Positions 18,239-31,045 of a stretch of DNA of 64,000 bases are shown here, one piece after another; positions within the stretch are counted from its first letter, which is position 1; each line of letters starts with the position of its first letter. A program made the translations under genes and the position numbers. The notes under the pieces were generated by a model. That model was not told where the DNA came from. It ran no database searches and was given only the letters and a program-made list of their open reading frames with translations. This DNA comes from Paraburkholderia caffeinitolerans (GTDB lineage Bacteria > Pseudomonadota > Gammaproteobacteria > Burkholderiales > Burkholderiaceae). The stretch lies in assembly GCF_902859945.1 (NCBI RefSeq), contig NZ_CADIKL010000012.1, positions 124,001-188,000 on the forward strand. Direction: 5' to 3'.

Positions 18239-19441
18239 TTAGTTGTAAGAGAGGCCCATCGCCTCTCTCACGTCGCGCATGGCTTCGTTGGCGAACTTGC
18301 GCGCCTTGTCGCATCCATCGGCCACGATCGCGCGCAGCAGCGACGGATCGTCCATGTATTTCTGCGCGCGCTCGAGCATCGGCTGCTGCTCGCGCAGGAT
18401 GCCCTCGATCACCGGCTGCTTGCACTCGAGGCAGCCGATGCCAGCCGTACGGCAGCCCTTCTGCACCCAGTCGTGGGTCTCCGCGTCGGTGTAGACCTGA
18501 TGCAGCTGCCACACCGGGCACTTGTCCGGATCGCCCGGATCGGTGCGGCGCACACGTGCGGGATCGGTCGGCATGGTGCGGACCTTTTTCGTGATCGACT
18601 CGGCGTCCTCGCGCAGGCCGATCGTGTTGCCGTACGACTTCGACATCTTCTGGCCGTCGAGGCCCGGCATGCGCGATGCCTCGGTCAGTAGCACCTGCGG
18701 CTCCGGCAGGATGATCTTGCGCTCGCCTTCGAGGTAGCCGAACAAACGCTCACGGTCGCTCATCGAGAGGCTCTGCGACTCGGACAGCAGCGCATGCGCC
18801 TGTTCGAGCGCCTCTTCATTGCCTTCCTGCTGCCAGGCGTTGCGCAGTTCGTGATAGAGCTTCGAGCGCTTGCCGCCAAGCTTCTTCGCGGCTTCGTTGG
18901 CCTTGTCCTCGAAACCCGGTTCGCGGCCGTACATGTAGTTGAAGCGCCGCGCCATTTCGCGCGCCATCTCGACGTGCGGCACCTGGTCCTCGCCCACCGG
19001 CACGAGCGAGGCGCGGTACAGCAAAATGTCGGCGGCCATTAGCACGGGGTAGCCGAGGAAGCCGTAGGTGCCCAGATCCTTGTCGCGCAGCTTCTCAATC
19101 TGCTCCTTGTACGTGGGCACGCGCTCGAGCCACGACAGCGGCGTGCTCATGCCGAGCAGCAGCGCGAGTTCCGCGTGCTCGGGCACGCGGCTCTGGATGA
19201 ACAGCGTCGACTGGTTCGGATCGATGCCGGAAGCCAGCCAGTCGATCAGCACGTCCCACACGTTCTTCTCGATGACCTCGGGCGTTTCGTAGTGCGTCGT
19301 GAGCGCATGCCAGTCGACCACGCAGAAGAAACACGGGTACTCGGACTGAAGCCGCACCCAGTTTTTCAGCACGCCGTGATAGTGGCCGAGGTGCAGCGAA
19401 CCGGTGGGCCGCATGCCGGAAAAGATACGGTCTGGGAACAT
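18239..19441 (-). CDS. trpS: Tryptophanyl-tRNA synthetase
   Basis: 400 residues from the ATG at 19441 (MFPDRIFSGMRPTGSLH), 4 bases past the upstream site-2 protease gene. It is a class I synthetase with the HIGH-like HLGHYHG and KMSKSYGN motifs. It is the longer type of TrpS with an insertion in the C-terminal half (TDPGDPDKCPVWQLHQVY, then CRTAGIGCLECK), common in betaproteobacteria. The Cys residues there (CPVW, CRTAGIGCLEC) could bind metal or a cluster, as seen in some TrpS enzymes. Confidence 0.96.
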   Translation of the reverse strand: MFPDRIFSGMRPTGSLHLGHYHGVLKNWVRLQSEYPCFFCVVDWHALTTHYETPEVIEKNVWDVLIDWLASGIDPNQSTLFIQSRVPEHAELALLLGMSTPLSWLERVPTYKEQIEKLRDKDLGTYGFLGYPVLMAADILLYRASLVPVGEDQVPHVEMAREMARRFNYMYGREPGFEDKANEAAKKLGGKRSKLYHELRNAWQQEGNEEALEQAHALLSESQSLSMSDRERLFGYLEGERKIILPEPQVLLTEASRMPGLDGQKMSKSYGNTIGLREDAESITKKVRTMPTDPARVRRTDPGDPDKCPVWQLHQVYTDAETHDWVQKGCRTAGIGCLECKQPVIEGILREQQPMLERAQKYMDDPSLLRAIVADGCDKARKFANEAMRDVREAMGLSYN

Positions 19442-19445
19442 GATG

Positions 19446-20111
19446 TTATGAGAGAAGCGATACAAGGGGAGTAAGGATAGCCGTCACCGCGTCGTAGCCG
19501 AGCGACACGAGCGGGCGCAGCCAGAAGCGCGTAAAGACGCCGCTCACGAGGAGCGCCATCACGATGATGAAACCATAGGGCTCGAGGCGCGAGAGCGCAA
19601 TGCTTGCGCGCGTGGGCAGCAGCGCCGCGAGCACCCGGCCGCCGTCGAGCGGCGGCAGCGGAAAGAGGTTCAGCACGCCGAGCACCAGATTCACCCCCAC
19701 GCCGGCGGCGGCCATACGCGTGAAGAACGGTTCCTCGACGCCGAAGACGGCCAGCCCCACGCCGACCACGCCCCACACGAGCGCCTGCACGAAGTTGCAG
19801 GCCGGCCCCGCGGCAGCGACCCACAGCGTGCCCCAGCGCGGATTGCGCAGATTGCCGAACGCAATCGGCACCGGCTTGGCGTAGCCGAACACGAACGCGC
19901 CGCTCGTCAGGAAATAGAGGATGAGCGGCATCGCGATCGTGCCGACCGGATCGATATGGCGCATTGGATTGAGCGACACTCGGCCCAGCACGTAGGCGGT
20001 GTTGTCGCCAAGCAGGCGGGCGACGTATCCGTGAGCGGCTTCATGCAGCGTGATCGCGAAGATCACCGGCAAGGCGTAGACGACGAGCGTCTGAATGATG
20101 TTGGCGTCCAT
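19446..20111 (-). CDS. Site-2 protease (M50) family membrane metalloprotease
   Basis: 221 residues from the ATG at 20111. It has the zinc motif HEAAH (about 23-27) in the first membrane segments and the third ligand in NLFPLPPLDGG (about 155). About five or six membrane segments cover the length. It is the short type without a PDZ domain, similar to SpoIVFB-like/YwhC proteins. The substrates are unknown. It sits directly before trpS. Confidence 0.92.
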   Translation of the reverse strand: MDANIIQTLVVYALPVIFAITLHEAAHGYVARLLGDNTAYVLGRVSLNPMRHIDPVGTIAMPLILYFLTSGAFVFGYAKPVPIAFGNLRNPRWGTLWVAAAGPACNFVQALVWGVVGVGLAVFGVEEPFFTRMAAAGVGVNLVLGVLNLFPLPPLDGGRVLAALLPTRASIALSRLEPYGFIIVMALLVSGVFTRFWLRPLVSLGYDAVTAILTPLVSLLS

Positions 20112-20192
20112 GGCGGCGTATTGTAACAACGCGCTGTCAATGCAGAGCCAATACCGGAGCCAATGCGCCGACGCGCACGCAAGCCGTGCGCA

Positions 20193-20828
20193 TCAAGCCG
20201 GCTCCTCCAGCCCGAACGGCGCGAGGTCGCCGAGCCCCGCGCGCACGAGCACGGGCTCATCTCCGCTGAGGTCAATGACGGTGGACGACTCGCGCGGACA
20301 CGCCCCGCCGTCGATCACGAGATCGAGCTGCTTTTCGAGGCGCTCGCGGATTTCGTCGGGGTCGTTGAGCGGCTCGGTGTCGGGTGGAAGGATCAGCGTC
20401 GAGGCGAGCAGCGGCTCGCCCAGTTCCTCGAGAATCGCGAGCGGGATCGCATGACCCGGCACGCGCAGTCCGATGGTCTTGCGCGAAGGGTGCGAGAGCC
20501 GCCGCGGGACTTCCTTCGTCGCTTCCAGCACGAATACGTAGGGCCCCGGCGTCACCGACTTGATGAGCCGGTACTGGCGGTTGTCCACCATCGCGAAATT
20601 GGCTAGCTCGGAAAGATCGCGCACCATCAGCGAAAGCAGCGCCTTTTCGTTGAGCTCGCGGATGCGGCGCAGACGCTCGGCGGCCTGCTTGTCGTCGATG
20701 CGTGCGGCAAGCGCGTAGCTCGAATCGGTGGGCAGCGCGATCACGCCGCCATCGCGGATGATCTGCACGGCCTGCTTGACGAGGCGCGGTTGCGGATTTT
20801 CTGGGTGAAGCCGAAAAAACTGTGACAT
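20193..20828 (-). CDS. YciO-type Sua5/YrdC family protein
   Basis: 211 residues. The YrdC fold is seen in GGVIALPTDSSYALAARIDD, KALLSLMVRDLSELANFA and KTIGLRVPGHAIPLAILEELGEPL. YrdC/Sua5 make threonylcarbamoyl-AMP for tRNA t6A. YciO is a paralogue whose role is less certain. The absence of a C-terminal Sua5 domain and the exact motif variants favour YciO. It follows the PHP-domain RNase gene, as in E. coli where yciO and yciV are neighbours. Confidence 0.88.
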   Translation of the reverse strand: MSQFFRLHPENPQPRLVKQAVQIIRDGGVIALPTDSSYALAARIDDKQAAERLRRIRELNEKALLSLMVRDLSELANFAMVDNRQYRLIKSVTPGPYVFVLEATKEVPRRLSHPSRKTIGLRVPGHAIPLAILEELGEPLLASTLILPPDTEPLNDPDEIRERLEKQLDLVIDGGACPRESSTVIDLSGDEPVLVRAGLGDLAPFGLEEPA

Positions 20829-21013
20829 GGCCGTAATCAGCTAACGGAGGCAAAACGGAACAGGAAACGCGTCGCGCAATGATGATGCAACTGCGCATTA
20901 GCGAAACGAACCGGACGGCACAAAACGAAGAACAGTGCGAAGAACGGCGCGGAGAACGAAAGACCGCACAGCGACGCAAGAACGGCGGAGATGGGCCACG
21001 CTGGGCGCGCGGC

Positions 21014-21844
21014 CTAAAGCCATCGCTCCCAGACAGGCTTGAGATCGGAAGGCAGAGGCGGCAGCGAGCCCGGCAGGATCGCCTCCTCGCCAGGGGCGTG
21101 AAAGTCCGAGCCGCGCGACGCTTCGAAGCCAAAACGGCGCGCAACGGCGGCGTACTCGCCGTACTGGTCGGGCGTATGGCTGCCCGTGACGACTTCGATG
21201 GCTTTGCCGCCCAGGTCGATGAACTCGCCGAAGAACGTATCGAATTCGAGCGGCGTGTAGTGGTAGCGGCCAGGGTGCGCGACCACGGCCTCGCCACCCG
21301 CGGCCTTGATCCAGCCGACGGCATCCGCGAGTTTGGCCCAGCGGTGCGCGACATAGCCGGGCTTGCCCTCGCCCAGCCAGCGCGAAAACGCATCCTGGGT
21401 GTGCTGCGCGCGGCCCGACTCCACGAGAAAACGCGCGAAGTGGGTACGCGAAATCAGGTCGGGGTTCGAAACGTATTGAAGCGCGCCTTCGTAGGCGTTC
21501 GGAATACCGAGCGTTTCCAGACGCTCGCCGATCGCCTCGGCGCGCGCGGCGCGGCCGTCGCGCGTGCGTGCGAGCCCATCGACAAGCGCCGCGCATTCGA
21601 GATCGACATGGAGTCCGACGATATGCACCGTCCGTGACGCCCACGTGACCGAAATTTCGACACCGGTGAGATAGCGCATGCCGAGCGCTTCAGCGGCGGC
21701 GCGTGCTTCTCGCTGGCCGCCCAGCTCGTCGTGATCGGTAAGCGCCCACAAGGCCACGTCGCCCGCCTTCGCCAGCTGCGCAACGGCAGCCGGGGCCAGC
21801 TGGCCGTCGGAGACAGTGGAGTGACAGTGGAGATCGGCGTTCAT
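21014..21844 (-). CDS. rnm: PHP-domain 5'-3' exoribonuclease RNase AM-like (YciV)
   Basis: 276 residues from the ATG at 21844. PHP metal-binding motifs are NADLHCHSTVSDG at the N-terminus, LTDHDELGG (about 36), VVAHPGRYHYT (about 180) and GSDFHAPGE (about 250). E. coli RNase AM (YciV/Rnm) trims the 5' ends of rRNAs and removes nucleotides from pAp-like substrates. The neighbour yciO supports the assignment. Confidence 0.88.
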   Translation of the reverse strand: MNADLHCHSTVSDGQLAPAAVAQLAKAGDVALWALTDHDELGGQREARAAAEALGMRYLTGVEISVTWASRTVHIVGLHVDLECAALVDGLARTRDGRAARAEAIGERLETLGIPNAYEGALQYVSNPDLISRTHFARFLVESGRAQHTQDAFSRWLGEGKPGYVAHRWAKLADAVGWIKAAGGEAVVAHPGRYHYTPLEFDTFFGEFIDLGGKAIEVVTGSHTPDQYGEYAAVARRFGFEASRGSDFHAPGEEAILPGSLPPLPSDLKPVWERWL

Positions 21845-21935
21845 CGCGGGCTTAAAATTGGACTTGGAAAGCAGAATGGTCCATTTTACTGCAATGCGAT
21901 GAACGCGGTTTGAGGCCGCGGAACCCGAGGAACCG

Positions 21936-22844
21936 TTAGCCGGCGCAGAACGCCTCGATGAGATGCGCAATGGCTTCGGGCTGATCGTGATGGACCATGT
22001 GGCCCGCGTCGTCGATGAAACGCTCGCGCCAGTCGGGAAAGGCCTCGAAGCGCTTCTTGAACACGTCGATGGGCACTTTGCCCGCGATGCGCGCGAGCGT
22101 CTCCGATTGCGCGGCTTCGACGTGCAGCACCTTCGCGCGCACGCAAGACCAGACCGCCATGACCTCTTCGAGGCGGTACAGCACCGGATTGACTATCTTG
22201 TGCGCGGGATCGCCGAGCAGCATGTAGCCGCCCTCGCCTTGCTTGTCGACCACGGGCTTCGACCAGTGCTGGGCGAGAAAGCGCGCACGCACAGGCGCAA
22301 GACGCGGATTCGTTTTCACGAGCCGCGCGGCCACCTCGGCTAGCGTGGCGTAGGGGCGCAATTGCGGCGGCTCGCGCATTTCGTCGAGCCATTGGCGCAC
22401 GCGGCCCGGCGCCTGAGCGGGCACCGTCGCCGGCATGCCGAAGCCTTCCAGATCGACCACGCGCCGCACGCGCTCGGGCCGCACGCCGGCATAGAAGCAG
22501 ACGACGTTCGCGCCCAGGCTGTGCCCGACCAGGTTCACCTCGCCCGCTTGTGCTTCAGGTGCGTAGTGATCGAGCAGCGCGTCCAGGTCGGCGATGTAGT
22601 CGTGGAACCCGTAGCTGCCCCCGCCCCGCTGCGCCGCCGGCCAGTCGGACAGGCCGAAGCCGCGCATGTCCGGCGCGATCACCTGCCAGTTGCCGCCAAG
22701 CGCATCGACGACGAACTGGAACGAGGCGGCCACGTCCATCCAGCCATGCAGCATGAAGAGCGTGGGCGCGTCTTCGGCGCCCCAGCGACGCACGTGTAGG
22801 CGGATGCCGTTCACGTCGACGAATTCGGATCGGGAAAGATTCAT
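21936..22844 (-). CDS. Alpha/beta hydrolase
   Basis: 302 residues from the ATG at 22844 (MNLSRSEFVDVNGIRLH). The oxyanion region is HGWMDVAASF. The nucleophile elbow is VGHSLGAN (Ser about 121) and the catalytic His sits in DDAGHMVHHDQPE near the C-terminus. Substrate unknown; the family covers esterases, peroxidases and dehalogenases. It starts 67 bases after the DUF455 gene and is 91 before rnm. Confidence 0.88.
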   Translation of the reverse strand: MNLSRSEFVDVNGIRLHVRRWGAEDAPTLFMLHGWMDVAASFQFVVDALGGNWQVIAPDMRGFGLSDWPAAQRGGGSYGFHDYIADLDALLDHYAPEAQAGEVNLVGHSLGANVVCFYAGVRPERVRRVVDLEGFGMPATVPAQAPGRVRQWLDEMREPPQLRPYATLAEVAARLVKTNPRLAPVRARFLAQHWSKPVVDKQGEGGYMLLGDPAHKIVNPVLYRLEEVMAVWSCVRAKVLHVEAAQSETLARIAGKVPIDVFKKRFEAFPDWRERFIDDAGHMVHHDQPEAIAHLIEAFCAG

Positions 22845-22911
22845 TGCGTTCGCATAAACGAATGATCGTTCGATTATATCGGCACGATCTGACAGATGGG
22901 TTGGCGCACGT

Positions 22912-23847
22912 TCACTTTTCCTCTGTGCCGTTCGGGGCAGCGGATTCGCTAGCCGCAGCGGCATCCTGGGCCGCCAGTGTGTCGAGTTCGGCCTGATCGA
23001 AGCCAGCCGAGCGGCGCGCCTCGAAATTGAACGGCCCGCGCATACGTGGCGCGTTGTATTGCGCGGCGAGCGTGAGCCATGCCGCATGCGGATCGAGGCC
23101 ACGCGCGTCGCATAGATAACGGAACCAGTGATTGCCGATGCGCACGTGCCCGACCTCGTCGCGCAGGATGATGTCGAGGATCGCGGCGGATTCGTCGTCG
23201 CCGGCCTGTTTCAGGCGCGCGCGGATAGGCGGCGAGGCATCGAGCCCGCGCGCCTCCAGCACGCGTGGTACCAGCGCCATGCGTGCGAGCACGTCGCCGC
23301 TCGTGCGCTCGCACATTTCCCATAGGCCGTTGTGCGCCGGAAAATCGCCGTAAACATGGCCGTAGTCCGCCAGCCGCTGGCGCAACAGCGAGAAGTGATA
23401 CGCCTCCTCCGCCGCCACCCTCAGCCAGTCGGCGTAGAAGGCATCGGGCAGGTTCGCGAAGCGCCATACCGCGTCGAGCGCGAGATTGATCGCATTGAAT
23501 TCGATATGCGCCAGCGCGTGCAGCAGCACGACGCGCCCTTGCGGCGTACTCATGCTGCGGCGCTGCAGGCTGCGCGGCTCGACCAGTTCGGGACGCGCCG
23601 GGCGGCCGGGGAGATCGGCGGGCGCCACGAGCGTTCGCGCCGCGTCCCAGTACGCGGCGCCTCGGGAGGCAGCATCCAGCACCTCGGCATGGAGCGTGCC
23701 AACAGCGTCGGCTTTGGCAAGCGGATCGCGCTCGCGCAGGGCGCAGAGCGCGGCGGCGCGCCAACCGGGGCGGCTTTGGGTGCCATCGGTGGAATCGATG
23801 GAAGGCTGCGGCGCGGCGCCGATGGCTTCGGGAAACACGGGACTCAT
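22912..23847 (-). CDS. DUF455 family ferritin-like protein
   Basis: 311 residues from the ATG at 23847. Four-helix ferritin-like metal ligands are visible: HIEFNAINLALDAVW (about 128), EEAYHFSLLRQRL (about 157) and RDEVGHVRIGNHWF (about 230). DUF455 is related to MiaE-like and other di-iron proteins and is often annotated as a rhamnosyltransferase-like or MiaE-like protein, but no activity is established that I can name. It heads the minus run and is divergent from the gamma-carbonic anhydrase gene. Confidence 0.85.
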   Translation of the reverse strand: MSPVFPEAIGAAPQPSIDSTDGTQSRPGWRAAALCALRERDPLAKADAVGTLHAEVLDAASRGAAYWDAARTLVAPADLPGRPARPELVEPRSLQRRSMSTPQGRVVLLHALAHIEFNAINLALDAVWRFANLPDAFYADWLRVAAEEAYHFSLLRQRLADYGHVYGDFPAHNGLWEMCERTSGDVLARMALVPRVLEARGLDASPPIRARLKQAGDDESAAILDIILRDEVGHVRIGNHWFRYLCDARGLDPHAAWLTLAAQYNAPRMRGPFNFEARRSAGFDQAELDTLAAQDAAAASESAAPNGTEEK

Positions 23848-24061
23848 CGCAAAAGAGGCAAAAATCGGGACAAAAGTCGGCGAGAAGCCAACGGATGTGT
23901 GGCCAGACCGCCGCAAGCGCGTCAGGCACGCAAATCCGCGCGATTGCGGGGGCGGTGAGAGCGAGCGGACGCAACCGTTTACAATACGCGATTCACCCGG
24001 CCCGCAGCGCCCTCGAACGCATGCCACAGCCGCCCCCAGCAGATAAAGGAGACTTAACACC

Positions 24062-24586
24062 GTGGCCATCTACAAGCTTGGCGAAGCAGCGCCCACCATT
24101 CACGAGAGCGTCTTTGTCGCCGACAACGCCACTGTCATCGGCAAAGTCGAACTCGCCGAGGATTCGAGCGTCTGGTTCGGCGCAACCCTGCGCGGCGACA
24201 ACGAGCCGATCAAGGTCGGCGCACGCAGCAATGTTCAGGAAGGCGCGGTGCTGCACACCGACCCCGGTTTCCCGCTCACCCTCGAAGCCAATGTGACGGT
24301 CGGACACCAAGCCATGCTGCACGGCTGCACGGTCAAGGAAGGCGCGCTCATCGGCATTCAGGCCGTGGTCTTGAATGGTGCGGTGATCGGCCGCAACTGT
24401 CTGGTCGGTGCGGGCGCCGTGGTAACGGAAGGCAAGGTTTTCCCCGACAACTCGCTCATTCTTGGCGCACCAGCCAAGGCCGTGCGCGAGCTCACCGAGG
24501 CCGACATTGCGGGCCTCAAGCGCAACGCGGATGTCTACGCGGAGCGCCGCGAGTATTTCAAGGCGCAACTCGTGCGGATCGGCTAA
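24062..24586 (+). CDS. Gamma-carbonic anhydrase family protein (YrdA-like)
   Basis: 174 residues with a GTG start at 24062, behind AAAGGAGACTTAACACC. The sequence is a left-handed beta-helix of hexapeptide repeats, and the three zinc histidines are seen in LHTDPG and VGHQAMLHGC. YrdA/PaaY-like proteins share the carbonic anhydrase fold, but activity varies and some are thioesterases. The C-terminal helix (AGLKRNADVYAERREYFKAQ) packs on the trimer. It is followed by hslO after 64 bases. Confidence 0.93.
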   Translation: MAIYKLGEAAPTIHESVFVADNATVIGKVELAEDSSVWFGATLRGDNEPIKVGARSNVQEGAVLHTDPGFPLTLEANVTVGHQAMLHGCTVKEGALIGIQAVVLNGAVIGRNCLVGAGAVVTEGKVFPDNSLILGAPAKAVRELTEADIAGLKRNADVYAERREYFKAQLVRIG

Positions 24587-24650
24587 AGGCTGGGCTGAAA
24601 GCTGCCCGCCTCGCCGCCGCGGCTCGCGGGATGCGCTAGCCAAGGATCAA

Positions 24651-25628
24651 ATGAAGGAAAAGATTGTGAACGACCAGTTGCAAAAATTCATGTTCAGCGC
24701 GGCCCCCGTGCGCGGCGAGATCGTCTCGCTGCGCAACACGTGGCAAGAGGTGCTGACGCGCCGCCAGTACCCCGCGCCCGTGCGCACCGTGCTCGGCGAA
24801 ATGATGGCGGCCTGCGCCCTGCTGTCGGCCAATCTGAAGTTCGACGGCACGCTGATCATGCAGATCCTCGGCGACGGGCCGGTGCGCATGCTGGTCGTCC
24901 AGTGCAGCTCGGACCTCTCGATGCGCGCGACGGCCCGGCTCGCGGAAGGCGTCGAGGCCGAAGACGTGGCCGCGCTGGCCGTTGGCACCACGCTCGCCGA
25001 TCTCATCAACGTGAGCGGCAAGGGCCGTTGCGTGATCACGCTCGATCCTGCCAACAAGCAGCCGGGCCAGCAGCCCTATCAGGGCATCGTGCCGCTGAAC
25101 GGCGAGAACGGTCCGCTCGAATCCATCACGGAAGTGCTCGAGCACTATATGCACCACTCCGAGCAGCTCGACACGCGCCTGTGGCTGGGCGCGAACGACG
25201 ACCGCGCGGTGGGCATGCTGCTGCAGAAGCTGCCCGGCGATGGCGGCATCGTGCCGCACCCGCACGAACTCGATGCCGACACGTGGGAGCGTGTCTGCAC
25301 ACTCGGCGGCACGCTCACGCGCGAGGAGTTGCTCGAGCAGGAGCCCGAGACGCTGTTCCGCCGCCTCTTCTGGCAAGAGAACGTGAATCACTTCGAGCCC
25401 GTGTCTACGCGCTTTCTGTGCAGTTGCTCGCGCGAAAAAGTGGGCGCGATGCTCAAGATGCTGGGCCGCGAGGAAGTCGACGGCGTGATCGAGGAACGGG
25501 GCCACGTCGAAATCCACTGCGACTATTGCAACCAGCGCTATGAGTTCGACCCCGTCGATGTGGCGCAACTTTTCGCCACGCCGGGGCTCTCAGAAGGTGT
25601 CGCCCCCGCCGAGGATCAGCGCCACTGA
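24651..25628 (+). CDS. hslO: Hsp33 redox-regulated chaperone
   Basis: 325 residues from the ATG at 24651. The core domain (about 1-260) holds the family pattern YQGIVPLNGENGPLESITEV, and the C-terminal redox switch has CSCSREK and CDYCNQRYEF, the CXC and CXXC cysteines that bind zinc. Oxidation releases zinc and turns on chaperone holdase activity. A longer frame begins upstream at 24462 inside the preceding gene, but MKEKIVNDQLQKFMF is the family start. Confidence 0.96.
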   Translation: MKEKIVNDQLQKFMFSAAPVRGEIVSLRNTWQEVLTRRQYPAPVRTVLGEMMAACALLSANLKFDGTLIMQILGDGPVRMLVVQCSSDLSMRATARLAEGVEAEDVAALAVGTTLADLINVSGKGRCVITLDPANKQPGQQPYQGIVPLNGENGPLESITEVLEHYMHHSEQLDTRLWLGANDDRAVGMLLQKLPGDGGIVPHPHELDADTWERVCTLGGTLTREELLEQEPETLFRRLFWQENVNHFEPVSTRFLCSCSREKVGAMLKMLGREEVDGVIEERGHVEIHCDYCNQRYEFDPVDVAQLFATPGLSEGVAPAEDQRH

Positions 25629-25649
25629 TCGACTCTCGGCGTGCGGGCA

Positions 25650-25673
25650 CGTCGGCCCATCAACGGGCCGACG
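25650..25673. other. Inverted repeat after hslO
   Basis: CGTCGGCCC / GGGCCGACG with a six-base loop, 22 bases past the hslO stop. There is no T-run, so it is a weak candidate for termination. Confidence 0.35.
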
Positions 25674-25753
25674 CGCGGCAGCAACCATGAGCCGAATCCC
25701 GGACCCGCTCATCACCCGCGTTGCTTAGGCGTCCGACAGATGGAGGAAAAGCA

Positions 25754-26158
25754 ATGAACTCGAACAAGTCCTTCGCATGGCAATCGTGCGCACGGGGCTT
25801 GCCGCGCACAAGGGCGATGCTCGCAACGGCAGCGCTCGCCGCGGGCGTCACGCTCATGAGCGGCTGCACGCTAGATCCGCCCGGACCTTCACCGATCTAC
25901 AGCCGTCTGCCCGCCAATCAGGCCGACGCCCTGCAGACCGCGCCGGTGCTCACGTCCGATGAGCGCGCGCGTTACGATGAGATCGACCGTCAGGCGCTCT
26001 CCGAGTCGGACCAGGCAGCCAGCGCCGCGGCTGCCGCACAAGCCTGGTCGCGCGCCTATACGCCGCCTGTCAGCGTCTATGGCAGCTATTACAGCGGCGG
26101 TTGGGGAAGCGGCTGGGGCACAGGCATCGGCTATGGCTACCCGGGCTGGGGCTGGTAA
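25754..26158 (+). CDS. Small lipoprotein with Gly/Tyr/Trp-rich tail
   Basis: 134 residues from the ATG at 25754, with GGAGG upstream. The signal peptide is long (about 37 residues) and ends in TLMSGC, a lipobox with Cys at about 37. The mature part is mostly helical and polar (LPANQADAL, DERARYDEIDRQALSES). It ends in a tail alternating Gly, Ser, Tyr and Trp (GSYYSGGWGSGWGTGIGYG). I do not recognise a named family. It probably sits in the outer membrane and may bind sugars or pack against other proteins through the tail, but that is guesswork. Confidence 0.8.
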   Translation: MNSNKSFAWQSCARGLPRTRAMLATAALAAGVTLMSGCTLDPPGPSPIYSRLPANQADALQTAPVLTSDERARYDEIDRQALSESDQAASAAAAAQAWSRAYTPPVSVYGSYYSGGWGSGWGTGIGYGYPGWGW

Positions 26159-26213
26159 GTACGCAGCCCCACGCAACCCCACGCAGCCCAAACACCCCGT
26201 CGTGCACGAAATA

Positions 26214-26252
26214 AAAAAGCGCGGCTTCCATCAAACGGAAGCCGCGCTTTTT
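26214..26252. terminator. Bidirectional terminator between lipoprotein gene and ftsB
   Basis: A 16-bp stem AAAAAGCGCGGCTTCC / GGAAGCCGCGCTTTTT with a 7-base loop. It lies between two convergent genes and has A- and T-runs for both directions. Confidence 0.9.
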
Positions 26253-26271
26253 AGTCCTTCGAAGGCGAGAT

Positions 26272-26694
26272 TCAGCCTGCCTTCTTCGCATCCTTGCTGT
26301 GCCCGTGCCGCTTCTCCGGCACGCGCGACACCGGGTTGGGCACCACTTTGACCGGCGCCGCCGACATCTCGCCGCGCGTGGAAACGTTCGACGAGCCGGT
26401 CGGCGTAGCTGACGTCGGCTGGTTAGGCGAAACGAACTGCACGAATACCTCGCCGTCCTTGACCATGCCCATCTCGTAGCGCGCGCGCTCTTCGACGGCC
26501 GCCGTGCCGCTCTGGAGATCCTGCACCTCGCCCGCAATGCGTTCGTTGCGCAATTTCTCGTCGTCGTTCTGCTTCTGCTGTTTCGCGAGCTGCTCACGCA
26601 GCTCGTGCACACGCAACCAGCCGCCATGGCCCCACCAGAGCGGATACTGAATCAGCGCGAGCAGGAGAATCAGGACGACAGTGACAAGCCGCAT
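26272..26694 (-). CDS. ftsB: FtsB, cell division septum protein
   Basis: 140 residues. One membrane segment (about 3-19, [18 protein letters not shown]) is followed by a coiled coil ([27 protein letters not shown]) and the conserved [23 protein letters not shown]. FtsB links FtsL and FtsQ in the divisome. A C-terminal extension of about 50 residues is Pro/Ser/Lys-rich and longer than in E. coli (103 residues). It follows eno, as in E. coli. Confidence 0.95.
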   Translation of the reverse strand: MRLVTVVLILLLALIQYPLWWGHGGWLRVHELREQLAKQQKQNDDEKLRNERIAGEVQDLQSGTAAVEERARYEMGMVKDGEVFVQFVSPNQPTSATPTGSSNVSTRGEMSAAPVKVVPNPVSRVPEKRHGHSKDAKKAG

Positions 26695-26795
26695 GTAGTG
26701 TGCCGGATAAATACACGCCGCCCTGCGCTTGACGCAGGGCGGCGGAGAGAGATTACGAAGAGGGACAGCAAGGCTGCTGCCGGGCTCGGGTCCGC

Positions 26796-30903
<4,108 letters not shown>

Positions 30904-31045
30904 CTAACCCTGAATTTTGCGCGAGCTCTTTATCGGGCGGCGCGCGTCCCCGCGCACGTCCATGCGGGACTGATTGCGCCCCTTGCGTGCTCATCGCGAT
31001 GCTCGCCGGACACGCCGCTGGACGAGCCCGCGCGAACCGTACCGC

